Positions 1 through 6,759 are shown, counted from the stretch's first letter. The stretch: 7,441 nucleotides of DNA from Gammaproteobacteria bacterium (GCA_019752835.1 JAIELR010000072.1:1-7441); one strand, 5' to 3'. Program-made: numbers and translations. Notes: a model not told the origin generated them from the sequence alone.

Positions 1-33
1 GGGCAGTTGCTTTTGACTGACATAACGAATCAT
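1..33 (-). CDS. Transposase N-terminus, partial (left IS copy)
   Basis: The first 11 codons read MIRYVSQKQLP, and the gene runs off the left edge. The right-hand copy reads MIRYISQKQLSLEGF, a start that I associate with DDE transposases of the IS5/IS1182 type (N-terminal InsH-like domain). The family call is from memory of the N-terminus only and is tentative. The start is supported by identical placement, 105 bases from the IS terminus, in both copies. Confidence 0.55.
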   Translation of the reverse strand, partial: MIRYVSQKQLP

Positions 34-89
34 AGTGCACGGCTTTTGGTGTTAATTCACATATTTACGTGCACTATTTTACCAAAAAA
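32..89 (-). promoter_or_regulatory. Interlocked inverted repeats in the IS leader (left copy)
   Basis: Read on the minus strand, the order is arm A (TTTTTTGGT, 89-81), arm B (ATAGTGCAC, 77-69), A' (ACCAAAA, 50-44) and B' (GTGCACTAT, 40-32). A pairs with A' and B pairs with B', but the pairs interleave, so the RNA would form a pseudoknot or two exclusive hairpins. B' includes the first two bases of the transposase ATG. All arms are kept in the right copy although the flanking sequence differs. This fits a leader that blocks transposase translation on read-through transcripts. Confidence 0.5.
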
Positions 90-141
90 TATATTATTAC
101 TCAATATAATCAGATATTTATACTTTTTGAGTAAGCTCTAT

Positions 142-306
142 TTATGATTCCTGTTGGTTTAAAAGAATCAAATAACGCTTTAATAATGCATTAAAAATAG
201 AGTTAGGCATAAATGCAATTCGTTCTAATGTCAAAACTTTCCACGCCCAGGCGTCATTAATTCTTATTTCAGTTGAATAAATCCAAACCATATAAGGCTC
301 TGTTCT
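142..306 (-). pseudogene. Remnant of an unrecognised protein (C-terminal 54 residues)
   Basis: A 54-codon frame, closed upstream by a stop at 307-309, contains one ATG (289-291) and ends in its own TAA at 142-144, two bases before the TA that abuts the IS terminus. The peptide has ordinary protein composition, including INDAWAWKVLTLERIAFMP and FNALLKRYLILLN, and ends NQQES. I do not recognise the family. With no convincing ribosome binding site and a position between an IS and a tRNA fragment, it is best read as the 3' end of a disrupted gene on the chromosome side of the attachment site. A small intact gene starting at 291 is possible. Confidence 0.35.
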
Positions 307-310
307 CTAG

Positions 311-332
311 CGTAACCCCGGTGTAACCCTGA
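311..332. repeat. 11-bp imperfect tandem repeat left of the tRNA fragment
   Basis: CGTAACCCCGG is followed directly by TGTAACCCTGA, sharing GTAACCC at 11-bp spacing. A second 11-bp tandem pair lies on the other side of the tRNA fragment. Short direct repeats flanking a tRNA-derived core are what arm-type binding sites of a tyrosine recombinase look like. The role is inference. Confidence 0.35.
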
Positions 333-376
333 AAAATCACTAAAAGACAAAAATCTATATAACTTGTTGAATTATT

Positions 377-421
377 TGGTGTTGTTGAGAAGAGTCGAAC
401 CTCCGACCTACTGATTACGAA
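377..421 (-). other. 3' fragment of tRNA-Thr(CGT); probable island attachment site
   Basis: On the minus strand the 45 bases parse exactly as the 3' part of a tRNA: anticodon loop TTCGTAA (anticodon CGT, Thr), 3' anticodon stem TCAGT, variable loop AGGTC, T-arm GGAGG-TTCGACT-CTTCT (pairing with two G-T wobbles), acceptor strand CAACAAC, discriminator A and CCA. Sequence upstream of the loop (TACGT) does not pair with TCAGT, and no D-arm or matching GTTGTTG acceptor strand follows, so this is not a full tRNA gene. A 3'-end duplicate starting in the anticodon loop is the standard footprint of tRNA-targeting integrases. By orientation, the island should lie at coordinates above 421 and the chromosome, or an older element, below 377. 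Confidence 0.75.
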
Positions 422-524
422 ACGTAACTTGAAATTATAGATATATACGAATCAACCACTTGCAATGCTTGCTAAGCATAAGAACAGTATCAAACGGCCT
501 CAATCAGTGGGATCTGTAGGGGAG

Positions 525-546
525 TTTGGCACAAATTTGACACAAT
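525..546. repeat. 11-bp imperfect tandem repeat right of the tRNA fragment
   Basis: TTTGGCACAAA is followed directly by TTTGACACAAT (9 of 11 identical). It lies about 100 bp from the tRNA fragment on the island side. It may be a pair of recombinase arm sites, but this is inferred only from position and repeat geometry. Confidence 0.35.
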
Positions 547-565
547 CATTTTTGTTACCTGTTTA

Positions 566-678
566 GATCACCAGATCGGATAAAGTAAGCGGAGTCCGCT
601 GGAACGCTGGGGTAGGCTTAATTGTTGCGTAACGTACGGCGCCACATGCTAACGCCCTATTAATTATGCCTTAAGAAG
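566..678. other. Palindrome-rich non-coding stretch downstream of the operon
   Basis: No credible gene is seen here. The stretch holds GATC-ACCA-GATC (566-577), the near-perfect palindrome AGCGGAGTCCGCT (588-600) and GC-rich sequence around GGCGCC, unlike the AT-rich flanks. It resembles dispersed intergenic palindromic (REP-like) repeats, but a second copy cannot be checked in this window. On the minus strand it lies just after the stop of the upstream gene, so the 588-600 hairpin could help end the operon transcript. It lacks a clean T-tract, so a terminator call is weak. Confidence 0.3.
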
Positions 679-3075
679 TTATTCCTTCTGCCTCTTCCAC
701 TGATTAATAGCAACCATTGCTACTGCATCGGTTAGCCATACAGCTTTTTGAATGATTTTAACGTTTAGACTATTTGATAGTTCTGGATTACATAGTTTTT
801 TGCACATATCAATCAGGCTGTTATACGGTATAGTTTTTTTACTAAATAAATTGCCATTTCGATACCAGTCCAATTCCTTAATTTGCGTTTTGACTAAGGC
901 AGCGTAGATATATTTAGAATAACTTAAATTGAGTTCCATGTTGACATATTCCCGAAAAACATCGGCTTCAACAATGATATCGGATATCTTCATAATATCT
1001 TTTATAACTTGCATGATGGCTTTCGTGTCCAAGTCTTTAAAGGCTTTTTCAGGGGTGGTATAAACCAATTGATCGACTCGAACTATTTTGTTGTCTTCCA
1101 TTAAATTTGTGATATAAAAAGTAGCATGATTTATACTTTTGCTTCTTAGTCGTTCGGCTATTTCTTGTTTGGTTAGCGCAGTTTTTGATTCATTAAGCAC
1201 TTTTATAATGACATCGGCTTGGGTAAGGCGTTTTAGGTCTGGATCAAGACTTACGTTGTCTGCACTCGATTTGCCATTAAAATAAAGCCCATACTCTTCG
1301 CCATACTCTCTGACAAGATGACGTAAAGTGAAGTATTCAATTTCGCTTCGACTACCTTTGCTTTGGTAATAATAGTCGTGTAGATGCAGAGCTTTCATTT
1401 GACGCTGTTTCAAATAATCAAGCAAATGCTGCATGATTTCAGGAATATCAAACTGTTCAAGGTCAAGGTACATTAAATTTCGGAAAGTCCCTTTCCCGCA
1501 TAAATAAATATATTCAGAATTATTGAATCCATGAGTTGATCTTGTTTCATCCATTTGCGTTGATGAATAGCCTTTTTTATTGACCACTCTAGCAATATCC
1601 TTCCAAGGTAATCCTGCGGGATGAAAAGTTAAAGCATGAGCAACTGCTTCTGCTCTACTCAAGCCTTTGGGGGAAACACCCTGCTCAGATACTTCAATTT
1701 CATCGAGTTTTTCTAGTTGCTTAATGCCATTAATCGCTGAAGCCCTGCTATAACCATAATTCGACATCAATTCATTTATGATTATTTCTTGTGCAATTGG
1801 TGATTGATTAATACAAAACAGTGAATCAATAATTTTAGAATTAATTTCGGTAAAGATTATTTTACGAACACTGCCGCTTTCAACTTGGCAACATAATTCG
1901 ATAAATGCATAGAATAATTTTTCTGTCGCAAAACATTTGGCTAGATTGGGTAGCAATGCCGTTAAATCTTCAGTCATTTTCTCACGGATGTTTGCCCATA
2001 AAATCTTGGGCTGTATTGTCAAATGCAATGGCAAATTAGCATTGACAGGCTTTTCAAGCTGGCGTATTCGTTCTCTGGTTACATTGTATCGATTTGCAAC
2101 TTCTTCAAGTGTTTCATGTTGTTGATTGAATCCCCACCGTGAAAGTGCAATATCCATTTTCATTTCATTCAATGTCCATAAATAATTTTCAACATCTTCA
2201 ATTAAAGTATTATCTATATCATTGAATTGAATAGAGTAATTCTCTCCGAATAAAACTAATTTTTGTGCTAACGCTTCTAAAAAGCTAGGCAATGATTTTT
2301 GTAATTCAATTAGTTGATTGACATATTTATTACCCACAGCGGTTAATTTTGAAAAAGCAGCAGGGTCAATATTGAGAATATCTTGCACAGTATTTACGTT
2401 GCCTATTGCTGTTGAAATCCTTTTGATGAGTCTTTGATATTGGGTTGATATGGTAAGCTGATTTAATGGCATTTCTAATTGTTCTGTTGAAAGTTTAATT
2501 TCTGAAAGTATCTTTTCTACTTTCTCAACATCACTATTGGATTGACTAAACTCTGTAGGCGCTAGAGCATTCTTTAAAGTTATCAACAAATCAACATACG
2601 ACTTACCGACATACGGCAATTTTGAAAAACTGGCAACGTCAATATGGATAATGTCTTGAACCGTTTTAACATGATCCATTACCGCCGAAATTCTTTTTAT
2701 GAGCTTCTGATATTTTGGCGATAAATCAAGCTGATTGATTGGGGTTTCAAAATCATAGCTACTATAGGACGACGTAAAAATCTCTTCTACATAAACCGAA
2801 TTTGGCTCTTGTTTTAGCGTTTTTAACAAATAAGGTAGTTCTTTTTTAAATTCAATAAGCGTTTCAACATAATGATTTCCAACACCCTTGAAATTTGAAA
2901 ACTGATAAGGTTCGAACTTTAGAATATCGCCAACAGTTTCAACATTAAATCCTTCCTCTGAGATTTTCAGATTCTTTATGCGCTGAATCAGCTTTTTGTA
3001 GTGATCTGGCAACGCGAGATTAGCTAAAACGGTTTGATAGTATTCTGAATTATCTGATTCGAAGTTTTCATCCAT
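679..3075 (-). CDS. Large DNA-binding protein with three alpha-CTD-like repeats, a sigma-70 region 4-like HTH and winged helices
   Basis: The protein has 798 residues. Residues 19-80, 113-171 and 204-262 are three repeats with a pattern like L-(S/P)-x-x-Y-x-x-L-I-x-R-I, T-V-x-D-I, F-S-K-L-x-x-V-G, resembling the helix-hairpin-helix fold of the RNA polymerase alpha C-terminal domain. Repeats 2 and 3 are more than half identical; repeat 1 is more divergent. Residues 322-342, TLEEVANRYNVTRERIRQLE, match the sigma-70 region 4 helix-turn-helix that reads -35 elements. Regions 2 and 3 of a sigma factor are absent. The C-terminal half holds winged-helix-like segments at about 428-465, 473-525 and 620-680. 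No catalytic motif was seen. The start is fixed by AAGGA seven bases before the ATG. It is the second gene of an operon after a nuclease-helicase, so a recognition or regulatory role in defence is inferred. Confidence 0.9.
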   Translation of the reverse strand: MDENFESDNSEYYQTVLANLALPDHYKKLIQRIKNLKISEEGFNVETVGDILKFEPYQFSNFKGVGNHYVETLIEFKKELPYLLKTLKQEPNSVYVEEIFTSSYSSYDFETPINQLDLSPKYQKLIKRISAVMDHVKTVQDIIHIDVASFSKLPYVGKSYVDLLITLKNALAPTEFSQSNSDVEKVEKILSEIKLSTEQLEMPLNQLTISTQYQRLIKRISTAIGNVNTVQDILNIDPAAFSKLTAVGNKYVNQLIELQKSLPSFLEALAQKLVLFGENYSIQFNDIDNTLIEDVENYLWTLNEMKMDIALSRWGFNQQHETLEEVANRYNVTRERIRQLEKPVNANLPLHLTIQPKILWANIREKMTEDLTALLPNLAKCFATEKLFYAFIELCCQVESGSVRKIIFTEINSKIIDSLFCINQSPIAQEIIINELMSNYGYSRASAINGIKQLEKLDEIEVSEQGVSPKGLSRAEAVAHALTFHPAGLPWKDIARVVNKKGYSSTQMDETRSTHGFNNSEYIYLCGKGTFRNLMYLDLEQFDIPEIMQHLLDYLKQRQMKALHLHDYYYQSKGSRSEIEYFTLRHLVREYGEEYGLYFNGKSSADNVSLDPDLKRLTQADVIIKVLNESKTALTKQEIAERLRSKSINHATFYITNLMEDNKIVRVDQLVYTTPEKAFKDLDTKAIMQVIKDIMKISDIIVEADVFREYVNMELNLSYSKYIYAALVKTQIKELDWYRNGNLFSKKTIPYNSLIDMCKKLCNPELSNSLNVKIIQKAVWLTDAVAMVAINQWKRQKE
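2290..3021 (-). repeat. Coding triplicate of the alpha-CTD-like domain
   Basis: Three homologous units lie at 2836-3021, 2563-2739 and 2290-2466. Each encodes about 60 residues and is separated from the next by acidic, less conserved linkers. Units 2 and 3 share blocks such as YQ(K/R)LIKRIS, TVQDI and FSKL, so they come from a later duplication than unit 1. The DNA copies have diverged, so the repeat is maintained at protein level. Confidence 0.8.
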
Positions 3076-3082
3076 TGAGCTA

Positions 3083-3087
3083 TCCTT
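3083..3087 (-). promoter_or_regulatory. Ribosome binding site of the sigma-4-like gene
   Basis: On the minus strand AAGGA lies seven bases before the ATG at 3075. It sits in the 14-base gap after the stop codon of the nuclease-helicase gene, so the two are very likely cotranscribed and possibly translationally coupled. Confidence 0.75.
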
Positions 3088-3089
3088 AA

Positions 3090-5321
3090 TTACTTTTTGT
3101 TCTGTTGTAAGCTACTGAAAAATCGGAATTCTGAGTTAAACACTTTTTTAATTTCTGCCCTGTCTTCGGCGGAAAGCTTTAATAAATCTTGTCGGGTTTT
3201 GATAAGGCCTAAATATTTATCAATGAGTAACGATTCTTCATTTATTTCGGTAGCCTTTGTGTAGATAGGAAACGCTATTTCTGTGAGTTCTGTAGCTTTT
3301 TGAATTGATTCAACCGATTTATTTTTTTCAACCAAGTAATGTTCTAGTTCATTTTCGCTGCCTAGCAAAAACCTAACCTCCAGTTCAGAGCAAGCCAGTA
3401 AACCGTTATATTGATTAACTAAGCTGATAGCCCTAAAAGTTGGGTAAATATTATTTTGCTGATAAAACCGTTGCGCATAATCTAAGCATAGATTACGAAA
3501 GAAGTGTTGGTCGTACTGCCCAGTTAATGCCGCTTCCAAATAACCAAAATATGAGTCAAAGTGTGTGGCGATTTGGTCGGCAGTAATGTCAGCTAGAACG
3601 CTTTCTACTTCATTCAGTGCAGGGATTCTATTGTAATCCTCGTAATATCTTCGCAATACTTCAATGACTTGCATTCGTGATTTCAGGCGATATTGTAGTT
3701 CTTCTATGAGCTGTAAAACTTGTGCGGCGGATTGACTATAATTCACTTCTAACGATGAATTATGCACGGTTTCTTTTTTATCGCGTGGCAGCGGTTCCCA
3801 ATTATCCTTTTCTATTAGAATGCTGTTCACTTTTTTGGTCAGTTGATGCACTTCGTTCAAGCGTTCTAATGAACCAACAAAATCCAAAACATGAACATAG
3901 TCTTTGTTCGGCGTTTTGCGTAATCCCCGGCCTAATTGCTGTAACCAGACTGTATGCGATCCTGTATACCGCATGAAGACCAATAGATTAGTTTCTGGAA
4001 TATCAACGCCTTCATTAAATAAATCACGGACTAAGATATAACGATAATTGCCTTCGCGAAAATCACGAATATTTTGCCAGCGTTGTTGATCCGTCATTTT
4101 TGAATGGACGAAAGTCGCACTACCAGCAGGGAAAAATTGAATGAGGTAGTCTATATGATTGATACTGCGGCAAAAAACAATACCCTTAAGGTTTTGGATT
4201 TGCTTGTCTTGTACGGTTTTCTCTATGATGCGGACAACTTCCTCGTCTTTTTTATGCAGGAAAAGCCGTTGGTCTAAGTCGCTAATCGACATACCCATAT
4301 CGAGTTGGTCTATGCGAGATTGATCCAAGTCATCAAGTAAAACTAGATATTTTGGGAATGCCAGTTTGTTATGGCGTAACGCCCACGCCAAATCATACTT
4401 GCCGACATGCCCAGCTGAGCCACCAAAAAATGCTAAAACATCTTTGTTGTCTTCACGAAACGGCGTTGCGGTAAGGCCTATCAGCAATTTTGGATGAAAA
4501 TGGTCAACGACCGTAGCATAAGTGACGGCGGGTGTATGATGGGCTTCGTCAACAATCACTACATCAAACGTTTCTTTTTCCATCATGGCTATTTTGCTAA
4601 ACAGAGTATCGAAACTGCCAAACACAAAATCAGTATCTTCTGGATTTGCACCACCAAAGCAAGCAGAAAATGAGTAAGTGCCAATGCCCAAGACGTTTTT
4701 AAATGCAGTAACGGATTGCAATAAAATTTCAACTTGATGTGCTAAAAACAGGACGCGCTTCACTTTGCCTTGTTGCAGTAGTCGTTTGACTAAATGGGCG
4801 ACAGTGTAGGTTTTTCCCAACCCAGTTGCCATTTCTATAAGCAAGCGGTTTTTACCAGCATTAAAACGTGCCACGCTATCGTTAATAACAGTTTCTTGAT
4901 ATGTTCTGGGTTTAATTTCTCGCCCAATTTCAGAATGTTTCTCAATCCATAGGTTTTGCAGAGCATCACGATCAACTAATTCGACACCCAGCCTTAAAGC
5001 CCGAACTTTTACCTCGGAAGTGAAATAGGAATTAGTTACCAAAATCATATTGGTGACATTGGCAAGTGCTGCACCTGTTACTAATTGATTTAGGGCTTTT
5101 ATATCAACGGTTATCCCTACAGTCCTTTGTTTAACTTCGATAGCAAATTTACGTTTGGCTTTATAGGCAAAAATATCAACACCACCATCACCGTGTTGAA
5201 ATTCTTGCCCCACTTTGGTAATGACGGCATCACTCCAGCCAGCAGCAACAAAAACATTACGCACGAAAATCTCAAAATCAGATGGAGAAAGTAAATCTAT
5301 TTTTTTGAAGTCAGTAATCAT
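3090..5321 (-). CDS. Mrr-like restriction endonuclease fused to DEAH-box SF2 helicase
   Basis: The protein has 743 residues. The N-terminal domain (about 12-125) has the Mrr-type PD-(D/E)xK core: E17 in the first helix, D49 in GDGGVD and E62-V-K64 in AIEVKQ, all present, so cleavage activity is expected. The superfamily 2 helicase follows: YQ at 141-142, Walker A ATGLGKT (165-171), DEAH (258-261), motif III TAT (284-286), motif V region around NEGVDIP (436-442) and motif VI QQLGRGLR (461-468). Residues 470-743 are mostly helical with no domain I can name; they may contact DNA or the partner. The start is fixed by two in-frame stops directly upstream; GGGAG lies 12 bases before the ATG, rather far. 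It is the first gene of the operon. It resembles type III/type I-like translocating restriction enzymes in parts, but no methylase is encoded here. Confidence 0.92.
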   Translation of the reverse strand: MITDFKKIDLLSPSDFEIFVRNVFVAAGWSDAVITKVGQEFQHGDGGVDIFAYKAKRKFAIEVKQRTVGITVDIKALNQLVTGAALANVTNMILVTNSYFTSEVKVRALRLGVELVDRDALQNLWIEKHSEIGREIKPRTYQETVINDSVARFNAGKNRLLIEMATGLGKTYTVAHLVKRLLQQGKVKRVLFLAHQVEILLQSVTAFKNVLGIGTYSFSACFGGANPEDTDFVFGSFDTLFSKIAMMEKETFDVVIVDEAHHTPAVTYATVVDHFHPKLLIGLTATPFREDNKDVLAFFGGSAGHVGKYDLAWALRHNKLAFPKYLVLLDDLDQSRIDQLDMGMSISDLDQRLFLHKKDEEVVRIIEKTVQDKQIQNLKGIVFCRSINHIDYLIQFFPAGSATFVHSKMTDQQRWQNIRDFREGNYRYILVRDLFNEGVDIPETNLLVFMRYTGSHTVWLQQLGRGLRKTPNKDYVHVLDFVGSLERLNEVHQLTKKVNSILIEKDNWEPLPRDKKETVHNSSLEVNYSQSAAQVLQLIEELQYRLKSRMQVIEVLRRYYEDYNRIPALNEVESVLADITADQIATHFDSYFGYLEAALTGQYDQHFFRNLCLDYAQRFYQQNNIYPTFRAISLVNQYNGLLACSELEVRFLLGSENELEHYLVEKNKSVESIQKATELTEIAFPIYTKATEINEESLLIDKYLGLIKTRQDLLKLSAEDRAEIKKVFNSEFRFFSSLQQNKK

Positions 5322-5377
5322 TTATTACCATAACTCCCTTTTATTAACTTCAGAATGAAAAATCCAAATATAAAGTA

Positions 5378-5406
5378 TATATATACCTTCGGATTCCCCT
5401 GTATAA
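5378..5406 (-). promoter_or_regulatory. Candidate promoter of the nuclease-helicase operon
   Basis: On the minus strand TTATAC (5406-5401), a 17-base spacer and TATATA (5383-5378) resemble sigma-70 -35 and -10 elements, about 57 bases before the start codon. The stretch is AT-rich and alternative alignments of the -10 exist (TATACT, TATATT nearby). Confidence 0.35.
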
Positions 5407-5468
5407 GTAACACGGAGCGACCTGCCCCCAAGTCGTAGTGCCAAGGGTATCTTCGCAAAATCTACAAA

Positions 5469-5606
5469 TTAGCCACACAGTTTCCTTCTCGTTTTCACTT
5501 CTTGAGGCGGCATTCCGAAAGCAAGCCGCAAAGCCTCACGCTCGTTATCACAGTCTGGCATAGCCAGTCTGTCCCTATGTCTTGCACAAGAGCAAAGCTG
5601 TTGTGC
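5469..5606 (-). pseudogene. ORF remnant, about 45 codons, unknown origin
   Basis: An open frame closed upstream by a stop (5607-5609) ends at TAA 5469-5471. It contains CSCARHRDRLAMPDC and ALRLAFGMPPQEVKTRRKL. The only ATG is internal (5559-5561), leaving 30 residues. Its GC content is above that of the neighbours. Composition is protein-like, with basic residues and a cysteine-rich start, but I do not recognise a family. It lies upstream of the nuclease-helicase gene on the same strand. It is likely the 3' end of a lost gene or part of a dispersed repeat. Confidence 0.3.
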
Positions 5607-5716
5607 CTATTTCAATAAAGCATAGTGATAAACCGTTAGAAAGTGAAATGTTTATAGATTTAATAAATGCAGCTGAATTTGTTTATCTGTCCTTAAAACC
5701 TGAAACTTTAATTTAA
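5564..5716 (+). pseudogene. ORF remnant, about 50 codons, upstream of the broken hypothetical gene
   Basis: A plus-strand frame open from a stop at 5561-5563 to TAA at 5714-5716 reads through KSKAVVPISIKHSDKPLESE and ends EFVYLSLKPETLI. The only ATG (5648-5650) would give 22 residues. The 3' part lies in front of the 5739 gene on the same strand and may be the tail of its former upstream neighbour. It overlaps the minus-strand remnant at 5469-5606 for about 43 bases, so at most one of them is real there. Confidence 0.25.
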
Positions 5717-5738
5717 TCAGAGGAATCCTGAAATTTAC

Positions 5739-6643
5739 ATGCAATCACGCATTGAAAAATCAGTAGCTCATTTTTTAGCCGTAACATTAGCGCCTGAATG
5801 TGGCGAAATCTTTAAAACAATTCGTGCTAAACGAAATGGCTGGATCAAAATGCCAGCCTGGCTTGAGCAGGCTCGCAAGAACTCTGGCCTTGGTGATACC
5901 TATGTAACGCTCTATGAAGCTGAGCCTCGTATTAACTATTGCTTGATTAAAGCAATTTTTCTTGAGAATACCAGCGAGCAAGTCAAGCAGTTCGACAATG
6001 CATTTGCTGAGGTCAGTGAAGTTGAAAAGCTAGCTATCCTGAAGAATTTTAATGATGATTTGCCTATTGAAAATATTGGTAATGAAATTGGAGATGTTTT
6101 GTCGCAACTAAGAGAAGCGCCCGAAATAACACAAGAGGAGTTTGATGCATTACCAGAAGAAGAAAGAATTTCGGTTATTCATCGCATGCAATTCTTCTTG
6201 GCTTTTCTCTATGCAACTTTCTTTAATAGTATTGCGCTTATGGTTCATGGACAGAAGCTCACAACGCTTGTGCAGCTTGCGTTACAGGGTGATAAAAAAG
6301 CATTTTGTAAGGCGTGCAAATAGATCACAATTTGCTAATAGGACACCCATATTTTCAAGATATTTATGCAAGATTACAAACAGGCGAAATCCCAAATTTT
6401 CTTGATGATATTTTAAGACACCTATCCAGGCCTCCTATTCAAGGGAGAATTCGTTTTCCAGCTTTGTATTCACTCTTTGCAACGCTAGATTTATTCGGGT
6501 GGTTGAATGATTTTACTGCTCCTGAAATTCTGGATATGTGCGATGAAGCGGGATTAGATCGCTATCAAAACCGTATAGAGGATGAAAATTATCTGATCAA
6601 ACGTCGTTTGGAGTATCGCAAGAAGCAGAAATTAGGCTTTTAG
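5739..6643 (+). pseudogene. Conserved hypothetical protein, split by a -1 frameshift
   Basis: Two frames abut: 5739-6323 (194 codons) and a continuation in the -1 frame, open through 6643 (109 codons if started at GTG 6314). Joined near 6311-6316 they read through AFCKA then VQIDHNLLIGHPYFQD as one protein of about 301 residues, which looks like a known type of proteobacterial hypothetical protein with the run MVHGQKLTTLV. One missing G in GCGTG explains the break. No signal peptide, membrane segment or catalytic motif is evident; function is unknown. The start has AGAGGA 14 bases upstream, rather far. The second half could be a separate gene overlapping the first by ten bases, but AAGG sits only one base before its GTG, too close to serve well. 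A sequencing error is also possible. Confidence 0.7.
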
Positions 6644-6645
6644 TC

Positions 6646-6675
6646 AATGCACTGAAAATCATTTTTGAGTGCATT
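6646..6675 (+). terminator. Hairpin terminator after the broken hypothetical gene
   Basis: AATGCACT (6646-6653) pairs perfectly with AGTGCATT (6668-6675). Inside, AAAA pairs with TTTT across a short loop, with one G-G mismatch between the two stems. It starts two bases after the stop codon at 6641-6643 and is followed by a T-rich tract (TTCTTTGTCTT). Placement and symmetry fit an intrinsic terminator, possibly working in both directions. Confidence 0.6.
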
Positions 6676-6759
6676 CAGATTCTTTGTCTTGATGCATAAA
6701 GTTCGTATCCGTTGCGGCAAGCATTTTGCATGGCCGCCGTGGATATGAGGTTTTTTATC

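Larger units (their letters stand above)
1..138 (-). mobile_element. 5' end of an insertion sequence (left copy), reading leftward out of the window
   Basis: On the minus strand, bases 138 down to 1 align without gaps to 7269-7406 on the plus strand, with about 20 differences in 138 by hand count. The shared block begins with GAGCTTAC directly after a TA on both sides (139-140 here, 7267-7268 on the right), and similarity stops at that point, so this is taken as the IS terminus with a TA target. It contains a leader with inverted repeats and the transposase start codon. Only the 5' end is in the window, so the other terminus, length and exact family cannot be seen. Confidence 0.75.

Noticed and set aside
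377..421. Functional tRNA-Thr gene
   Set aside because: The 5' half is missing and the sequence upstream of the anticodon loop does not pair with the 3' stem.
1937..2125. Plus-strand ORF of 62 codons
   Set aside because: It lies antisense inside the sigma-4-like gene and has no ribosome binding site or family-like sequence.
679..3075. True sigma factor
   Set aside because: Only the region 4-like helix-turn-helix is visible. There is no region 2 or 3 pattern for core binding and -10 melting, and the length and repeats do not fit.
3722..3976. Plus-strand ORF of 84 codons
   Set aside because: It is antisense to the conserved helicase C-terminal motifs and is a shadow frame.
3090..5321. Classical type I or type III restriction-modification system
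   Set aside because: The nuclease-helicase would suit a restriction subunit, but there is no methyltransferase or specificity gene in the window, and the partner is of a different kind.
6294..6323. Programmed -1 ribosomal frameshift at the A6 run (6294-6299) to join the two halves of the 5739 gene
   Set aside because: The -1 frame meets TAA at 6308-6310 after the A run, so slippage there would terminate. The usable window (6311-6323) has no slippery heptamer. A base deletion is simpler.
6142..6405. Plus-strand ORF of 87 codons
   Set aside because: It overlaps the broken hypothetical gene in another frame with atypical composition.
6692..6748. 18-codon mini-gene MHKVRIRCGKHFAWPPWI ahead of the 6760 ORF, reminiscent of a Com-like zinc finger start
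   Set aside because: It is too short, has a single cysteine and no ribosome binding site of note; most likely chance or a remnant too small to support.
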